Origin: an uncultured Collinsella sp.
GTDB taxonomy: Bacteria; Actinomycetota; Coriobacteriia; Coriobacteriales; Coriobacteriaceae
Length of the DNA: 31,841 nucleotides
Assembly (NCBI GenBank): GCA_900542965.1
Contig: UQPY01000026.1
Span: forward strand, 1 to 31,841
Direction: 5' to 3'
Each line of letters starts with the position of its first letter. The stretch's first letter is position 1. This document shows, piece after piece, positions 1-8,235 of this stretch. The position numbers and the translations under genes were made by a program. Below the pieces are notes generated by a model, which was not told the origin of the DNA, searched no databases, and was given only the letters and a program-made list of their open reading frames with translations.

Positions 1-2
1 CC

Positions 3-599
3 TACGCCCACGGGGACGGCTCGACCGCAACAGAAACCATCGCAGAACGCCGAGCACGCCTGCTCAACGTTATCGCCCAGTGCAACCGCGAGCTTGACCC
101 GCTTGGCATCCACCTGAGTGTTTTGGTCTGGCGGCCCTGCGGAGCGCTCGTGTACGTGTACCGAGCCAAAAGCCTCACCACCTATTTCGCGGACCCTTGC
201 GCCAAAACGGCGCTCGCCTCGGAAGGCTACGACACGAGAGACCTTTCGACATGCCTTGTGCATTTGGCATCACGCATCACGCTCGCGAGTAATAACGTCG
301 CGGAATGCGCCTGTAGCCAGACTCGATGCGCACTACCCCAGCAAGCTAGCTGCAGCAACGACTGCACCTGCGAGTTTCCGCACGAAATAGGCTACTTCCT
401 AGGATATCCCTACGACGACGTGCACGAGTTTATCGTCCAGCGCGGCGAGAACTATAAGGTCTTTGGGGCCTGGAAGGTCTACGCAAATGTCGAGCAGGCA
501 CTTGCGACGTTTGATGCCTACCGCGCCTGCACCCAATACTTCACCTTTGTCTATCAGCAGGGCTACAGCTTGGCGCAACTTGCCCAGGCAACCCGATAG
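3..599 (+). CDS. DUF3793 family protein (5' end missing)
   Basis: The reading frame is open from the first bases of the window, so the start lies to the left and only the C-terminal about 198 residues are visible. A stretch near the C-terminus (PHEIGYFLGYPYDDVHEFI) is the hallmark of the DUF3793 family, found in anaerobic Clostridia and Coriobacteria and still without a biochemical function. A cysteine-rich patch (CACSQTRC, then CSNDCTC) precedes it and could bind a metal or cluster; that is inference. A short-chain flavodoxin gene follows after 46 nt on the same strand, a pairing I recall as recurrent, which hints at a redox or metal-related role. No transmembrane segment is visible. Confidence 0.75.
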   Translation, partial: YAHGDGSTATETIAERRARLLNVIAQCNRELDPLGIHLSVLVWRPCGALVYVYRAKSLTTYFADPCAKTALASEGYDTRDLSTCLVHLASRITLASNNVAECACSQTRCALPQQASCSNDCTCEFPHEIGYFLGYPYDDVHEFIVQRGENYKVFGAWKVYANVEQALATFDAYRACTQYFTFVYQQGYSLAQLAQATR

Positions 600-645
600 A
601 ACATAGAAGCCGTGGCAACCTGCCGCACAACTGAAAGGACTCAAC

Positions 646-1065
646 ATGAGCAAGATCGCCGTCGTCTACTGGAGCGGCACGGGCAACACCGAGGCCATGG
701 CAAACCTCGTTGCCGAAGGTGCAACCGATGCCGGCGCCGAGGCAGAGGTCATCTCCTGCGCCGACTTCTCCGCAGACAAGGCCGCTGGCTATGACGCTAT
801 CGCCTTCGGCTGCCCCGCCATGGGTTCCGAGGAGCTTGAATATGATGAGTTCCAGCCCATGTGGGATGAGGTCAAGGAGACCCTCGGCGACAAGAAGGTC
901 GTCCTCTTTGGCTCTTATTCGTGGGCCGAGGGCGAATGGATGGACAACTGGAAGGCGGACGCCGACGAGGAGGGCGTCAACGTCGTCGATTCCGTCATCT
1001 GCTACGACGCCCCCGATGATGAGAGCGAAGCGGCCTGCCGCGCCCTTGGAGCCGAGCTCGCCTAG
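646..1065 (+). CDS. Short-chain flavodoxin
   Basis: 139 residues, the usual length of a short-chain flavodoxin. The N-terminus carries the FMN phosphate-binding loop (VVYWSGTGNTEAMA, about residues 5-18), and the acidic composition (pI clearly low) and the GSYSWAEGEWMDNW stretch around residues 89-102 fit the aromatic FMN-flanking loop. Flavodoxins are soluble cytoplasmic one-electron carriers replacing ferredoxin. The start is supported by AAAGGA six bases upstream of the ATG. It lies 46 nt after the DUF3793 gene and before a strong terminator, so the two probably form one transcript. The partner enzyme is not evident in the window. Confidence 0.9.
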   Translation: MSKIAVVYWSGTGNTEAMANLVAEGATDAGAEAEVISCADFSADKAAGYDAIAFGCPAMGSEELEYDEFQPMWDEVKETLGDKKVVLFGSYSWAEGEWMDNWKADADEEGVNVVDSVICYDAPDDESEAACRALGAELA

Positions 1066-1122
1066 CGGCAATGAGCTCCGCCCGCAACGCGCATTGCAAC
1101 AAAACACATTCGCGTCCCAACA

Positions 1123-1157
1123 AAAACGGGAGCCGGATCACATCCGGCTCCCGTTTT
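1123..1157. terminator. Bidirectional intrinsic terminator
   Basis: A perfect 16-bp stem (1123-1138 with 1142-1157) around a three-base CAC loop, with A-run on one side and T-run on the other. It sits between the convergent ends of the flavodoxin gene and the ABC-transporter ATPase gene and can serve both strands. Confidence 0.9.
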
Positions 1158-1182
1158 CTGCTATGTCAGTCATATAAAGCGG

Positions 1183-1935
<753 letters not shown>

Positions 1936-1947
1936 GATAGGACCTCC

Positions 1948-3309
1948 TTACAGACCGGCGATGTGATCGGCGGGCGTCGCGACAACCTGTCCGGCGCTCT
2001 TGGCGGGACGCTTCTTCTTGGTCTCGGCCGTGCCCAAAAGCCTCGCCTCAAGACCGCTCACCAAGCGAGCGAGCGGCAGGGTGATGACCAGATAGAACAG
2101 GGCGGCAACCACGTACGGTGTAATGGAGCCCGTCGTGGCCACGATGGTACGGGCGTTCATGACGATCTCGACCACACCCACGGCGGCAAGCAGCGACGTA
2201 TCCTTGTAAAGCAAGATAAACTCGCTGGTCAGCGTAGGCAAAACATTACGGAACGTCTGCGGAATCATGACATAGAGCAGCGTCTGGAACGCGTTCATGC
2301 CCAGCGAACGCGCAGCCTCGTTTTGGCCCTTGGGGATCGATTGAATACCGGCACGGAAGATCTCGCATAGGTACGCAGACGAGTTCATGGCCATGACGAT
2401 AACGCCAAGCACGTAGTCATCAACCTTGACGCCGGCCAACGGCAGACCGAAGAACGCGATATAGATCTGCAGGAACGCCGGCGTACCGCGGATGATATTC
2501 ACATAGATGCCGGCGAGGCAGCGCAGGATGCGCGACTTGGAGATGCGCATGAGCGACAAGGCAAAGCCAAAGGGAATTGCCAGCGGAAACGCCACAAGCA
2601 CGATCGAGAGCGACATAAGGAAGCCCTTGAAGACGATCGGCAGGCTCTGGACCAAAATGACCGGGTTCAGGAACAGGCGCAGGAACATATTGGAGTTCCA
2701 CGCCTCGACCCACGGCTGCTCTTTAAGGTCAGCCAGGAAGTTATCGAAGGCCGTCACGCCCTTGATCTCCACCGACGGAATCTTGGAGATCTTCTTGGTC
2801 GACCCGTCGGCGAGCGTATAGGTGCCGCTAAAGGCCTCATCGCCGCCCTCGACGGGGAAGGTCACGCCGTAAACCTCGACACGGAAAAAGCCGCCGGCAG
2901 GCGCCGTCTCGCCAAAGTCAATCTTGAGCGTCTGGCCGTCAGCCTTGCACGTGGGCTTCATGGGCGTATGATCCATGAGGTCCTCGCCCGAGAGCATCGT
3001 CAATCGCGTGTCATCGGTACCAAACGTCGTGCCGTCGACAAACGTCAGCGAAAGACCGCTCAGCTCCTCATCGGCATCGGCCTGGACCTCCCAGGTAATG
3101 CGCGTCTCGGTGCCGCCGACCACATCGCTGCCCGAACCGGTGTTGGGTCGGGCGGTAATCTTTGCGGTCTCAAGCGCCTGAGCGGTCGTGGGCGCATATG
3201 CCCCCGCGCACACCAGCGCGAGCGCCACGGCCATGACGCAGGCTAGCTTTTGGAGCAAGGCGGACAGTGGAAAACGCTGCTCCGCGGCCCCTTTGTTCAG
3301 TCGAGACAA
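1948..3309 (-). CDS. Polar amino-acid ABC permease with N-terminal extracytoplasmic domain
   Basis: I choose a TTG start at 3309 (453 residues) because AGGAG lies five bases upstream, whereas the longer ATG-started frame (to 3417) would begin inside a hairpin. Residues about 18-45 form a signal-peptide-like segment ending TAQA; residues about 46-185 are a soluble, probably beta-rich domain I do not recognise; from about residue 200 follows a HisM/GlnP-type permease with about five membrane segments and the EAA loop (EAARSLGMNAFQ) that docks the ATPase. The basic C-terminal tail (ETKKKRPAK) is cytoplasmic. Ordinary HisM permeases are about 220-250 residues, so the N-terminal half is extra. Membrane partner of the flanking ATPase and receptor. 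Confidence 0.9.
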   Translation of the reverse strand: MSRLNKGAAEQRFPLSALLQKLACVMAVALALVCAGAYAPTTAQALETAKITARPNTGSGSDVVGGTETRITWEVQADADEELSGLSLTFVDGTTFGTDDTRLTMLSGEDLMDHTPMKPTCKADGQTLKIDFGETAPAGGFFRVEVYGVTFPVEGGDEAFSGTYTLADGSTKKISKIPSVEIKGVTAFDNFLADLKEQPWVEAWNSNMFLRLFLNPVILVQSLPIVFKGFLMSLSIVLVAFPLAIPFGFALSLMRISKSRILRCLAGIYVNIIRGTPAFLQIYIAFFGLPLAGVKVDDYVLGVIVMAMNSSAYLCEIFRAGIQSIPKGQNEAARSLGMNAFQTLLYVMIPQTFRNVLPTLTSEFILLYKDTSLLAAVGVVEIVMNARTIVATTGSITPYVVAALFYLVITLPLARLVSGLEARLLGTAETKKKRPAKSAGQVVATPADHIAGL

Positions 3310-3376
3310 GGTGGCTCCTATCGTAGAAGTTGCCGGCAAAACGAGACGGAAACGCTCTCCGTCAAGAGAAGCGCAA

Positions 3377-3405
3377 AGGCCCTCTCCGCAAAACGGAAAG
3401 GGCCT
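3377..3405 (-). terminator. Hairpin between receptor and permease genes (attenuator-like)
   Basis: Arms 3377-3388 and 3394-3405 form a 12-bp stem on the minus-strand RNA with one G-U pair and a five-base loop. Only a short U-run follows, so it may be a leaky terminator or a 3'-stabilising hairpin. Such structures commonly leave the receptor more abundant than permease and ATPase. Confidence 0.6.
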
Positions 3406-3426
3406 ACACGCAATCAAGTAGTTATT

Positions 3427-4287
3427 TTACTTGATATTGTACTTAGCCATGAGGGCGTCGACGGTACCGTCGTCGGTCAGGTCCTTGATGGCCTGGTTGA
3501 TGTCGTCCTTGAGCTTGGTGTTGCCCTGGTTGATGGCGATGGCGTACTCCTCGCCGGTGCTGATCTGCTTGATGGTCTGGCAGGTGTTGAACTGCTCGGC
3601 GGTCAGCTGGCTGGCAACGGAGCGGTTGGTGACTACGGCGTCGCCCTTATCGGACTGCAGAGCGCTGAAGCACTCAGTGGCGTCCTTGTAGGGGACGATC
3701 TTGGCCTTCGGGAAGTTCTCCTGGGCAAAGGCCTCGGCGGTCGAGCCGGACTGGACGATGATGGTAGCGTCGGCGTTGTTGAGCTTCTCGCTGAAGTTAT
3801 CGGCCGTGATGTCGGTGTTATCGACCTTGGTCACGATAGCCTGATCGTCCATGTAGTAGGAATCAGAGAAAGTGACTTCCTTCTCACGCTCGGGCGTGTC
3901 GGTGATAGCCGCGATGGAAACGTCATACTTGGCGCCCGAAGCGACGCCCGGAACCAGCGTGTCAAAGTCATTGTTGACATACTCGACATCCAGGCCCAGC
4001 TTGTCGCCGATAGCCTTGATGAGCTCAAGGTCAAAGCCCTGATAATCGCCGTTGTCATCCTTGTACTCAAACGGAGCGTACTCGGCAGAGGTGCCGACGG
4101 TCAGCGTACCGTCCTTGACGAGCGCGTACTCCTTGGAGCCGTCGACCTTCTCGACCTTAGCGTCGTCAGAGCTGCTGGAACCAGCATCAGAACCAGAGGT
4201 GGCGTTGGACGAGCCGCAGCCCGTCAGAGCAAGGGCGAGCGCCATAGCACCCGTGGCGGCAAATGCGCCGAGCTTCTTCAGCTTCAT
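3427..4287 (-). CDS. Amino-acid ABC transporter substrate-binding lipoprotein
   Basis: 286 residues from the ATG at 4287, chosen because GGAAGGAG lies eight bases upstream; the frame could extend to 4353 but without a ribosome site. The N-terminus is a lipoprotein signal (basic start, hydrophobic stretch, lipobox LTGC at about residues 21-24), followed by a Ser/Ala-rich linker. The body is a family 3 solute-binding protein: GTLTVGTSAEYAPFEY opening, GFDLELIKAIGDKLG, and IAAITDTPEREKEVTFSDSY. It captures a polar amino acid outside the membrane and hands it to the downstream permease. First gene of the operon, driven by the promoter at 4345-4373. Confidence 0.93.
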   Translation of the reverse strand: MKLKKLGAFAATGAMALALALTGCGSSNATSGSDAGSSSSDDAKVEKVDGSKEYALVKDGTLTVGTSAEYAPFEYKDDNGDYQGFDLELIKAIGDKLGLDVEYVNNDFDTLVPGVASGAKYDVSIAAITDTPEREKEVTFSDSYYMDDQAIVTKVDNTDITADNFSEKLNNADATIIVQSGSTAEAFAQENFPKAKIVPYKDATECFSALQSDKGDAVVTNRSVASQLTAEQFNTCQTIKQISTGEEYAIAINQGNTKLKDDINQAIKDLTDDGTVDALMAKYNIK

Positions 4288-4344
4288 AATCAGTCTCCTT
4301 CCGGTGACCTCGTTTGATTCAGAGGTCTGCAAAAACTGTTGGCT

Positions 4345-4373
4345 ATTATGCACCCGGAATTACGAATCTGCAA
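4345..4373 (-). promoter_or_regulatory. Promoter of the amino-acid importer operon
   Basis: On the minus strand a -35 TTGCAG (4368-4373) is spaced exactly 17 bp from a -10 CATAAT (4345-4350). The expected transcript start leaves a leader of about 50 nt, which contains a 6-bp inverted repeat (GACCTC at 4306-4311, GAGGTC at 4322-4327). Confidence 0.6.
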
Positions 4374-4434
4374 TGAGAAAATCGATTGAAACAAACCCAT
4401 AACGTGAATGGAATACTCTACTTTGTGACAGTCA

Positions 4435-5301
4435 TTACTGCTGCAATGACCTTAATAGTCTAATTTCAGCTGCATAACCTGCAAGTTCGTTCGGAGTCTC
4501 CAAAATAAACGGCAGCGAACGCAAGTGGCCATTCGATACAATATTCTGCATAACCTGCATACCGCCACCAAATTCCTCGCTGCCAAGGTATCCCTTGCCG
4601 ATGCACTCGTGACGATCTTTATGGGCGCCACAAGGGTTCTTCGAATCGTTGATATGTACGGCATGCAAGCGATCGATACCCACCACGCGGTCGAACTCGT
4701 CGAGTACGCCGTCCAGATCATGGATGATGTCGTAGCCGGCATCGCTCACATGGCAGGTATCCAAACAAACGCCCAGCTTATCGGACAGCTCTGGGCGCTT
4801 GGCGGCAACGCCCTCGATAATGCACGCCAGTTCTTCAAAGCTACGGCCCACCTCGGTGCCCTTGCCTGCCATGGTCTCGAGTAATACCGTCGTCTGCTGC
4901 CCCTCAAACATCACCTGGCACAGCGTGTCGACAATCATCTGAATGCCGACGTCGGAGCCCTGTCCCACATGCGCACCGGGATGGAAGTTGTAGTAGTTGC
5001 CGGGCAGTGCTTCCAGACGCTGCAAGTCCTCGGCCATTGCCTCCAAGGCAAACTCGCGTGCCCGCTCTTTGGCAGAACAGGGGTTGTAGGTATACGGGGC
5101 ATGCGCCACCAGCGGTCCAAAGTCGTTTTGCGCCATAAGCTCGCGCAGGGCCGCCACGTCATCCATGTCAAGTTCTTTTGCCTTGCCACCGCGCGGGTTG
5201 CGCGTAAAGAACGCAAAGGTATTGGCGCCAATGGACAGCGCCGTCTCCCCCATTGCCCGATAGCCCTTCGTCGTCGAAAGATGACACCCGATCGTCAGCA
5301 T
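4435..5301 (-). CDS. nfo: Deoxyribonuclease IV (AP endonuclease)
   Basis: 288 residues from the ATG at 5301, which has GGGAG six bases upstream; alternatives further up lack a site. An endonuclease IV TIM-barrel: IGCHLSTTKGY start, NTFAFFTRNPRG, LVAHAPYTYN, the metal ligands in NFHPGAHVGQG, LLETMAGKG, VCLDTCHVSDAGYD, HINDSKNPCGAHKDRHECIGKG and the final ILETPNE. Cuts DNA 5' to abasic sites during base-excision repair, using three zinc ions. Length is normal. The 77-bp palindromic repeat lies immediately upstream of its ribosome-binding site. A 6-bp hairpin overlaps its stop, without a clear U-run. Confidence 0.95.
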   Translation of the reverse strand: MLTIGCHLSTTKGYRAMGETALSIGANTFAFFTRNPRGGKAKELDMDDVAALRELMAQNDFGPLVAHAPYTYNPCSAKERAREFALEAMAEDLQRLEALPGNYYNFHPGAHVGQGSDVGIQMIVDTLCQVMFEGQQTTVLLETMAGKGTEVGRSFEELACIIEGVAAKRPELSDKLGVCLDTCHVSDAGYDIIHDLDGVLDEFDRVVGIDRLHAVHINDSKNPCGAHKDRHECIGKGYLGSEEFGGGMQVMQNIVSNGHLRSLPFILETPNELAGYAAEIRLLRSLQQ

Positions 5302-5320
5302 CTCCAACTCCCTCTTCATC

Positions 5321-5397
5321 AGTTGCGGTGAAATACGGTCTATTGGTGCCCTATTTTGGCGCAAACAGACCATATTCCACCGCAAGCAATAAAAGAG
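5321..5397 (-). repeat. 77-bp palindromic repeat, copy 1
   Basis: Same length and layout as the copy at 6488-6564. Outer arms pair as an inverted repeat (TTGCGGTG-AATA-GGTCT on the left, AGACC-TATT-CACCGCAA on the right), and a third half-site (CCCTATTTTGGCGCAAACAG) lies inside. In both copies the element ends a few bases upstream of the Shine-Dalgarno of a minus-strand gene, here nfo. The arm sequences differ between copies but still pair. Confidence 0.75.
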
Positions 5398-5454
5398 GCA
5401 TCAGGGGAAAAGGCCTCCAAGGCATTCCAGGCGTTGGCGCCATGCCCCCACGCC

Positions 5455-6474
5455 CTAAAGTTTCAAGCGAATCGCATCGATGATGTGCGCACAGCGCTGT
5501 GTAGCGGCTAGGGGCATGATGGGGCTTTCGAGTTTCCCCGCCTGAATGAGCCGCGCCGCATGCGACACCTCACCGTAAAAATCATCGACCTCAAATGGTG
5601 CATCGATTTCGAGTACTCGACCGTCGGAGTACTTCACATGAGCGAGCTCGGGGCGATGGAGACGCTCGATTTCCAACGAGCCCCGCTCACAGGCAATCGT
5701 TAAGCGGCTTTCATATGCTGCTTTGCCGTCGCACACCATATGAATGGGTATACCGCCGACGCTCATATGGATCTCGTCGGCCCAATCGACGCGGCCGCCT
5801 GATACGTCACGCCAGCGAACTTCACGGGACGAAACCTCGCACGCGCCCGCGAGCAAATCCTCAAACCAACCGACTGCATAGCAGCCCATGTCATATAGAC
5901 AGCCGCCCTGCAACGGATCAAGCAGATAGCCCGAAGGAGACTCGCCGTAATCGAGCTTTTGCACGCTTTCAATCGAGACAATACGGCCAAGCTCACCCGA
6001 CGCAAGCAAGTCCTTCACGCGAGTGCGCATCGGGCAAAACCGATTCTTCATCGCCTCCATAAACAGCACGCCGCGCTCGCGAGAGGTGGAGGCAATCGAG
6101 AGAGCCTCTTCCTCACTCAAAACGGCCGGCTTTTCGCACAGCACGGCCTTTCCAGCGCACAGCGCGCGACAGGCCCAACGCGTATGCATGCCATGCGGAA
6201 GAGCCAAGTAAATTGCGTCGACATCGGGGTCGGCAATCAGCGCGTCATAAGCCGCATCGCCGTTATCGTCGACCGAGGCATGGCCATGCGCAGCATCAAT
6301 CGAAAACGCTCGGCAAAATTCCTCGACATGTGCAGGAGTGCGGCCGGCCGCAGCCACCAGCCGTGCCCCGTCGACCTTCTTGAGCGACGATGCAAATCGA
6401 TGAGAAATGTGCCCAGCGCCCAAAATGCCCCAACGAACCTCACGCGAATCATCCCATGAATCCCGATGGCCCAC
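5455..6474 (-). CDS. Gfo/Idh/MocA family oxidoreductase
   Basis: 339 residues with a GTG start at 6474 preceded by AAGGGGG. N-terminal Rossmann fold with RWGILGAGHISHRFA (about residues 14-28), then the family's ALPHGMHTRWA and the EKP motif (KAVLCEKPAVLSEEEA) that carries the catalytic lysine; the C-terminal half is the family's alpha/beta substrate domain. These soluble enzymes oxidise or reduce sugars, inositols or related compounds with NAD(P). The substrate is not predictable. It lies between an aldo-keto reductase and nfo on the same strand, with one copy of the 77-bp repeat filling the gap on each side. A second, separate member of the family is at 13876-14982. Confidence 0.9.
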   Translation of the reverse strand: MGHRDSWDDSREVRWGILGAGHISHRFASSLKKVDGARLVAAAGRTPAHVEEFCRAFSIDAAHGHASVDDNGDAAYDALIADPDVDAIYLALPHGMHTRWACRALCAGKAVLCEKPAVLSEEEALSIASTSRERGVLFMEAMKNRFCPMRTRVKDLLASGELGRIVSIESVQKLDYGESPSGYLLDPLQGGCLYDMGCYAVGWFEDLLAGACEVSSREVRWRDVSGGRVDWADEIHMSVGGIPIHMVCDGKAAYESRLTIACERGSLEIERLHRPELAHVKYSDGRVLEIDAPFEVDDFYGEVSHAARLIQAGKLESPIMPLAATQRCAHIIDAIRLKL

Positions 6475-6487
6475 GACAGCCCCCTTC

Positions 6488-6564
6488 AGTTGCGGTGGAA
6501 TAGTCCCTGTTTAAGCCCTATTCTGCCGCAAGCAGGAACTATTCCAGCGCAAGTTATAAAAGGG
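6488..6564 (-). repeat. 77-bp palindromic repeat, copy 2
   Basis: Fills almost exactly the gap between the aldo-keto reductase stop and the GTG of the downstream oxidoreductase. Arms TTGCGGTGGAATAGTCCCTG and CAGGAACTATTCCAGCGCAA pair with two mismatches; the internal half-site is CCCTATTCTGCCGCAAGCAG. Compared with copy 1, the inner arm bases change on both sides so that pairing is kept. Confidence 0.75.
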
Positions 6565-7755
6565 TCACGAGGAGCGCGTTTTGCCGAAAGCCTTAAGCAC
6601 TGCCGTCACGGGGCCAGGCTGGAAACGTCGGCGCACGTCATCGAGACGCTCGGGGATATCGATATGCTGTGGGCAGTGGCGCGCGCATTTGCCGCACTTG
6701 ACGCAATTGCTCACCAGCTTGGCCTCGCTTGTGCGCACCGCGCTCGCCGTAAAGTACTGCGATAGACCCGTAAACCAGCTGTGCGCATAGCTTGCGTTGT
6801 AGGCGGCAAAGCAGCCGGGAATATTGATGCCTTTAGGGCACGGCATGCAATAGCCGCATCCCGTGCAGGGCACGCGATTCGATTTTTCAAACTCATCCAG
6901 CACGTGCGCGATCGTGTCGAGCTGGTTGGCAGTCATCGAATCCGGCAGGGCCCGATCGGCCAACACCGCGTTCTCATCCACCTGCGCGATATCGGTCATA
7001 CCCGAAAGCAGCATCGTCACCTGAGGATGATTCCAGACCCACGAAAGACCCCAGGCGGCAGGAGTGCGCAAATGCGGGTCACGGGCACTATCGAGCACAG
7101 CGCGGGCCCGTGGCGGCAGCTTGCCCGCTAAACGCCCGCCCAGCAGTGGCTCCATCACAAACACCGCGAGGCCTCGCTCGGCGGCGGCCATGAGCCCCGC
7201 TGTTCCCGCCTGATATCGCTCTCCAGCGTAATTGTACTGGATCTGGCAAAAGTCCCACTCATATGCATCGAGCATCGTCAGGAAATCCGCCGCGCTGCCG
7301 TGGTACGAAAAACCAATCTGGCGAATGCGCCCCGCCGCCTTTTGACGCGCGATCCAGTCCTCGATGCCCAACGCCACCACACGTTCCCACTGGGCGGGCG
7401 AGGTAATGTTGTGCATGAGGTAATAGTCGATATGGTCGGTCCGCAGGCGGCGCAGTTGCTCGTCGAAGAACCGGTCGAAATCCTCCGCGCATTTGCACGA
7501 AGCATGCGGCAGCTTGGTTGCGAGCAAAACCTGGTCGCGCAAGCCCAGGCGCTCAAGCGACGCACCCACACAAGCCTCGTTGCCGGGATAGAGATAGGCC
7601 GTGTCCAGGTAGTTAATCCCCTGCTCCACCGCACGGGAGATGATAGCGTCGGCGGTCTTCGCATCGGGGTGTCCCGGCGCACCGGGAAACCTCATGCAGC
7701 CCAGCCCCAACGCCGAGATACGGTTGCCGCTTTTGGGGTCAACGCGATATTGCAC
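6565..7755 (-). CDS. Aldo-keto reductase with C-terminal 4Fe-4S domain
   Basis: 396 residues, GTG start at 7755 behind a purine-rich GGGAGGGGAGGGG tract. The N-terminal AKR barrel has the tetrad Asp51, Tyr56, Lys81 and His115 and the YLDTAYLYPGNE motif. The C-terminus adds a bacterial ferredoxin-like part with two cysteine clusters: Cys297, 300, 303, 306 (CTGCGYCMPCPKG) and Cys351, 354, 357, 361 (CVKCGKCARHCP). This combined architecture is typical of anaerobes and probably couples a carbonyl/alcohol reaction to ferredoxin-type electron transfer; the substrate is unknown. It is transcribed ahead of the Gfo/Idh/MocA gene, so both may act on one sugar or polyol. Confidence 0.93.
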   Translation of the reverse strand: MQYRVDPKSGNRISALGLGCMRFPGAPGHPDAKTADAIISRAVEQGINYLDTAYLYPGNEACVGASLERLGLRDQVLLATKLPHASCKCAEDFDRFFDEQLRRLRTDHIDYYLMHNITSPAQWERVVALGIEDWIARQKAAGRIRQIGFSYHGSAADFLTMLDAYEWDFCQIQYNYAGERYQAGTAGLMAAAERGLAVFVMEPLLGGRLAGKLPPRARAVLDSARDPHLRTPAAWGLSWVWNHPQVTMLLSGMTDIAQVDENAVLADRALPDSMTANQLDTIAHVLDEFEKSNRVPCTGCGYCMPCPKGINIPGCFAAYNASYAHSWFTGLSQYFTASAVRTSEAKLVSNCVKCGKCARHCPQHIDIPERLDDVRRRFQPGPVTAVLKAFGKTRSS

Positions 7756-7917
7756 GGCCCCTCCCCTCCCATCGAAGCCCTGACAAGGCGAAACAAACCC
7801 GTCACGTCATCGAAACACATCGGAATCGCAATTGAGAACGTATCGTAACGCAGCAGAAATCAGGCCGTCACGGCACCGCTTTAACATCAGCAAAAAGCCC
7901 GATGAAAGGAGACGAGC

Positions 7918-8112
7918 GTGACCACACGCGAGGACGCCTACCCCTACCCCGGCGAACAATACATCCTCTCGGTCGACCGCTATCAGATCGAGGTCATGGA
8001 CCATCTAGACGAGCTTCCCGCCACGGGCGCCGTCATCTTCTGCACCTTCTCTAAGGTCCGTGATGGTGTCGGATACCCCGCGCGCGTTTTTGCGGTCTGC
8101 CCCGCGGCATAA
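7918..8112 (+). CDS. Small conserved-looking protein of unknown function
   Basis: 64 residues with a GTG start and a strong AGGAG six bases upstream, which is the main reason to believe it. No signal peptide or membrane segment is evident; the sequence is acidic in its first half (SVDRYQIEVMDHLDEL) and ends GVGYPARVFAVCPAA. I recognise no family. It is divergent from the aldo-keto reductase and is followed, after about 80 nt, by a good terminator, so it is probably monocistronic. Confidence 0.6.
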   Translation: MTTREDAYPYPGEQYILSVDRYQIEVMDHLDELPATGAVIFCTFSKVRDGVGYPARVFAVCPAA

Positions 8113-8190
8113 GCGCACTGCGCAATAGTTTCTTTTTCACAACAGCAGCCCCGCGCGCCCACCAAACGCCCCGACGACATACAATCCATC

Positions 8191-8217
8191 AGGCGCCCCA
8201 TATGCGGGCGCCTTTTA
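8191..8217 (+). terminator. Intrinsic terminator
   Basis: Stem AGGCGCCC (8191-8198) with GGGCGCCT (8206-8213), seven-base loop, followed by TTTTAT. It ends the small ORF transcript and lies just upstream of the ketopantoate reductase gene, whose promoter is therefore either before the hairpin or inside it. Confidence 0.75.
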
Positions 8218-8235
8218 TATGGGGAGATGATTCAT

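Noticed and set aside
3310..3417. Longer ATG-started version of the ABC permease
   Set aside because: The extra 36 codons start inside a hairpin downstream of the receptor gene and have no ribosome site, while the TTG at 3309 has AGGAG.
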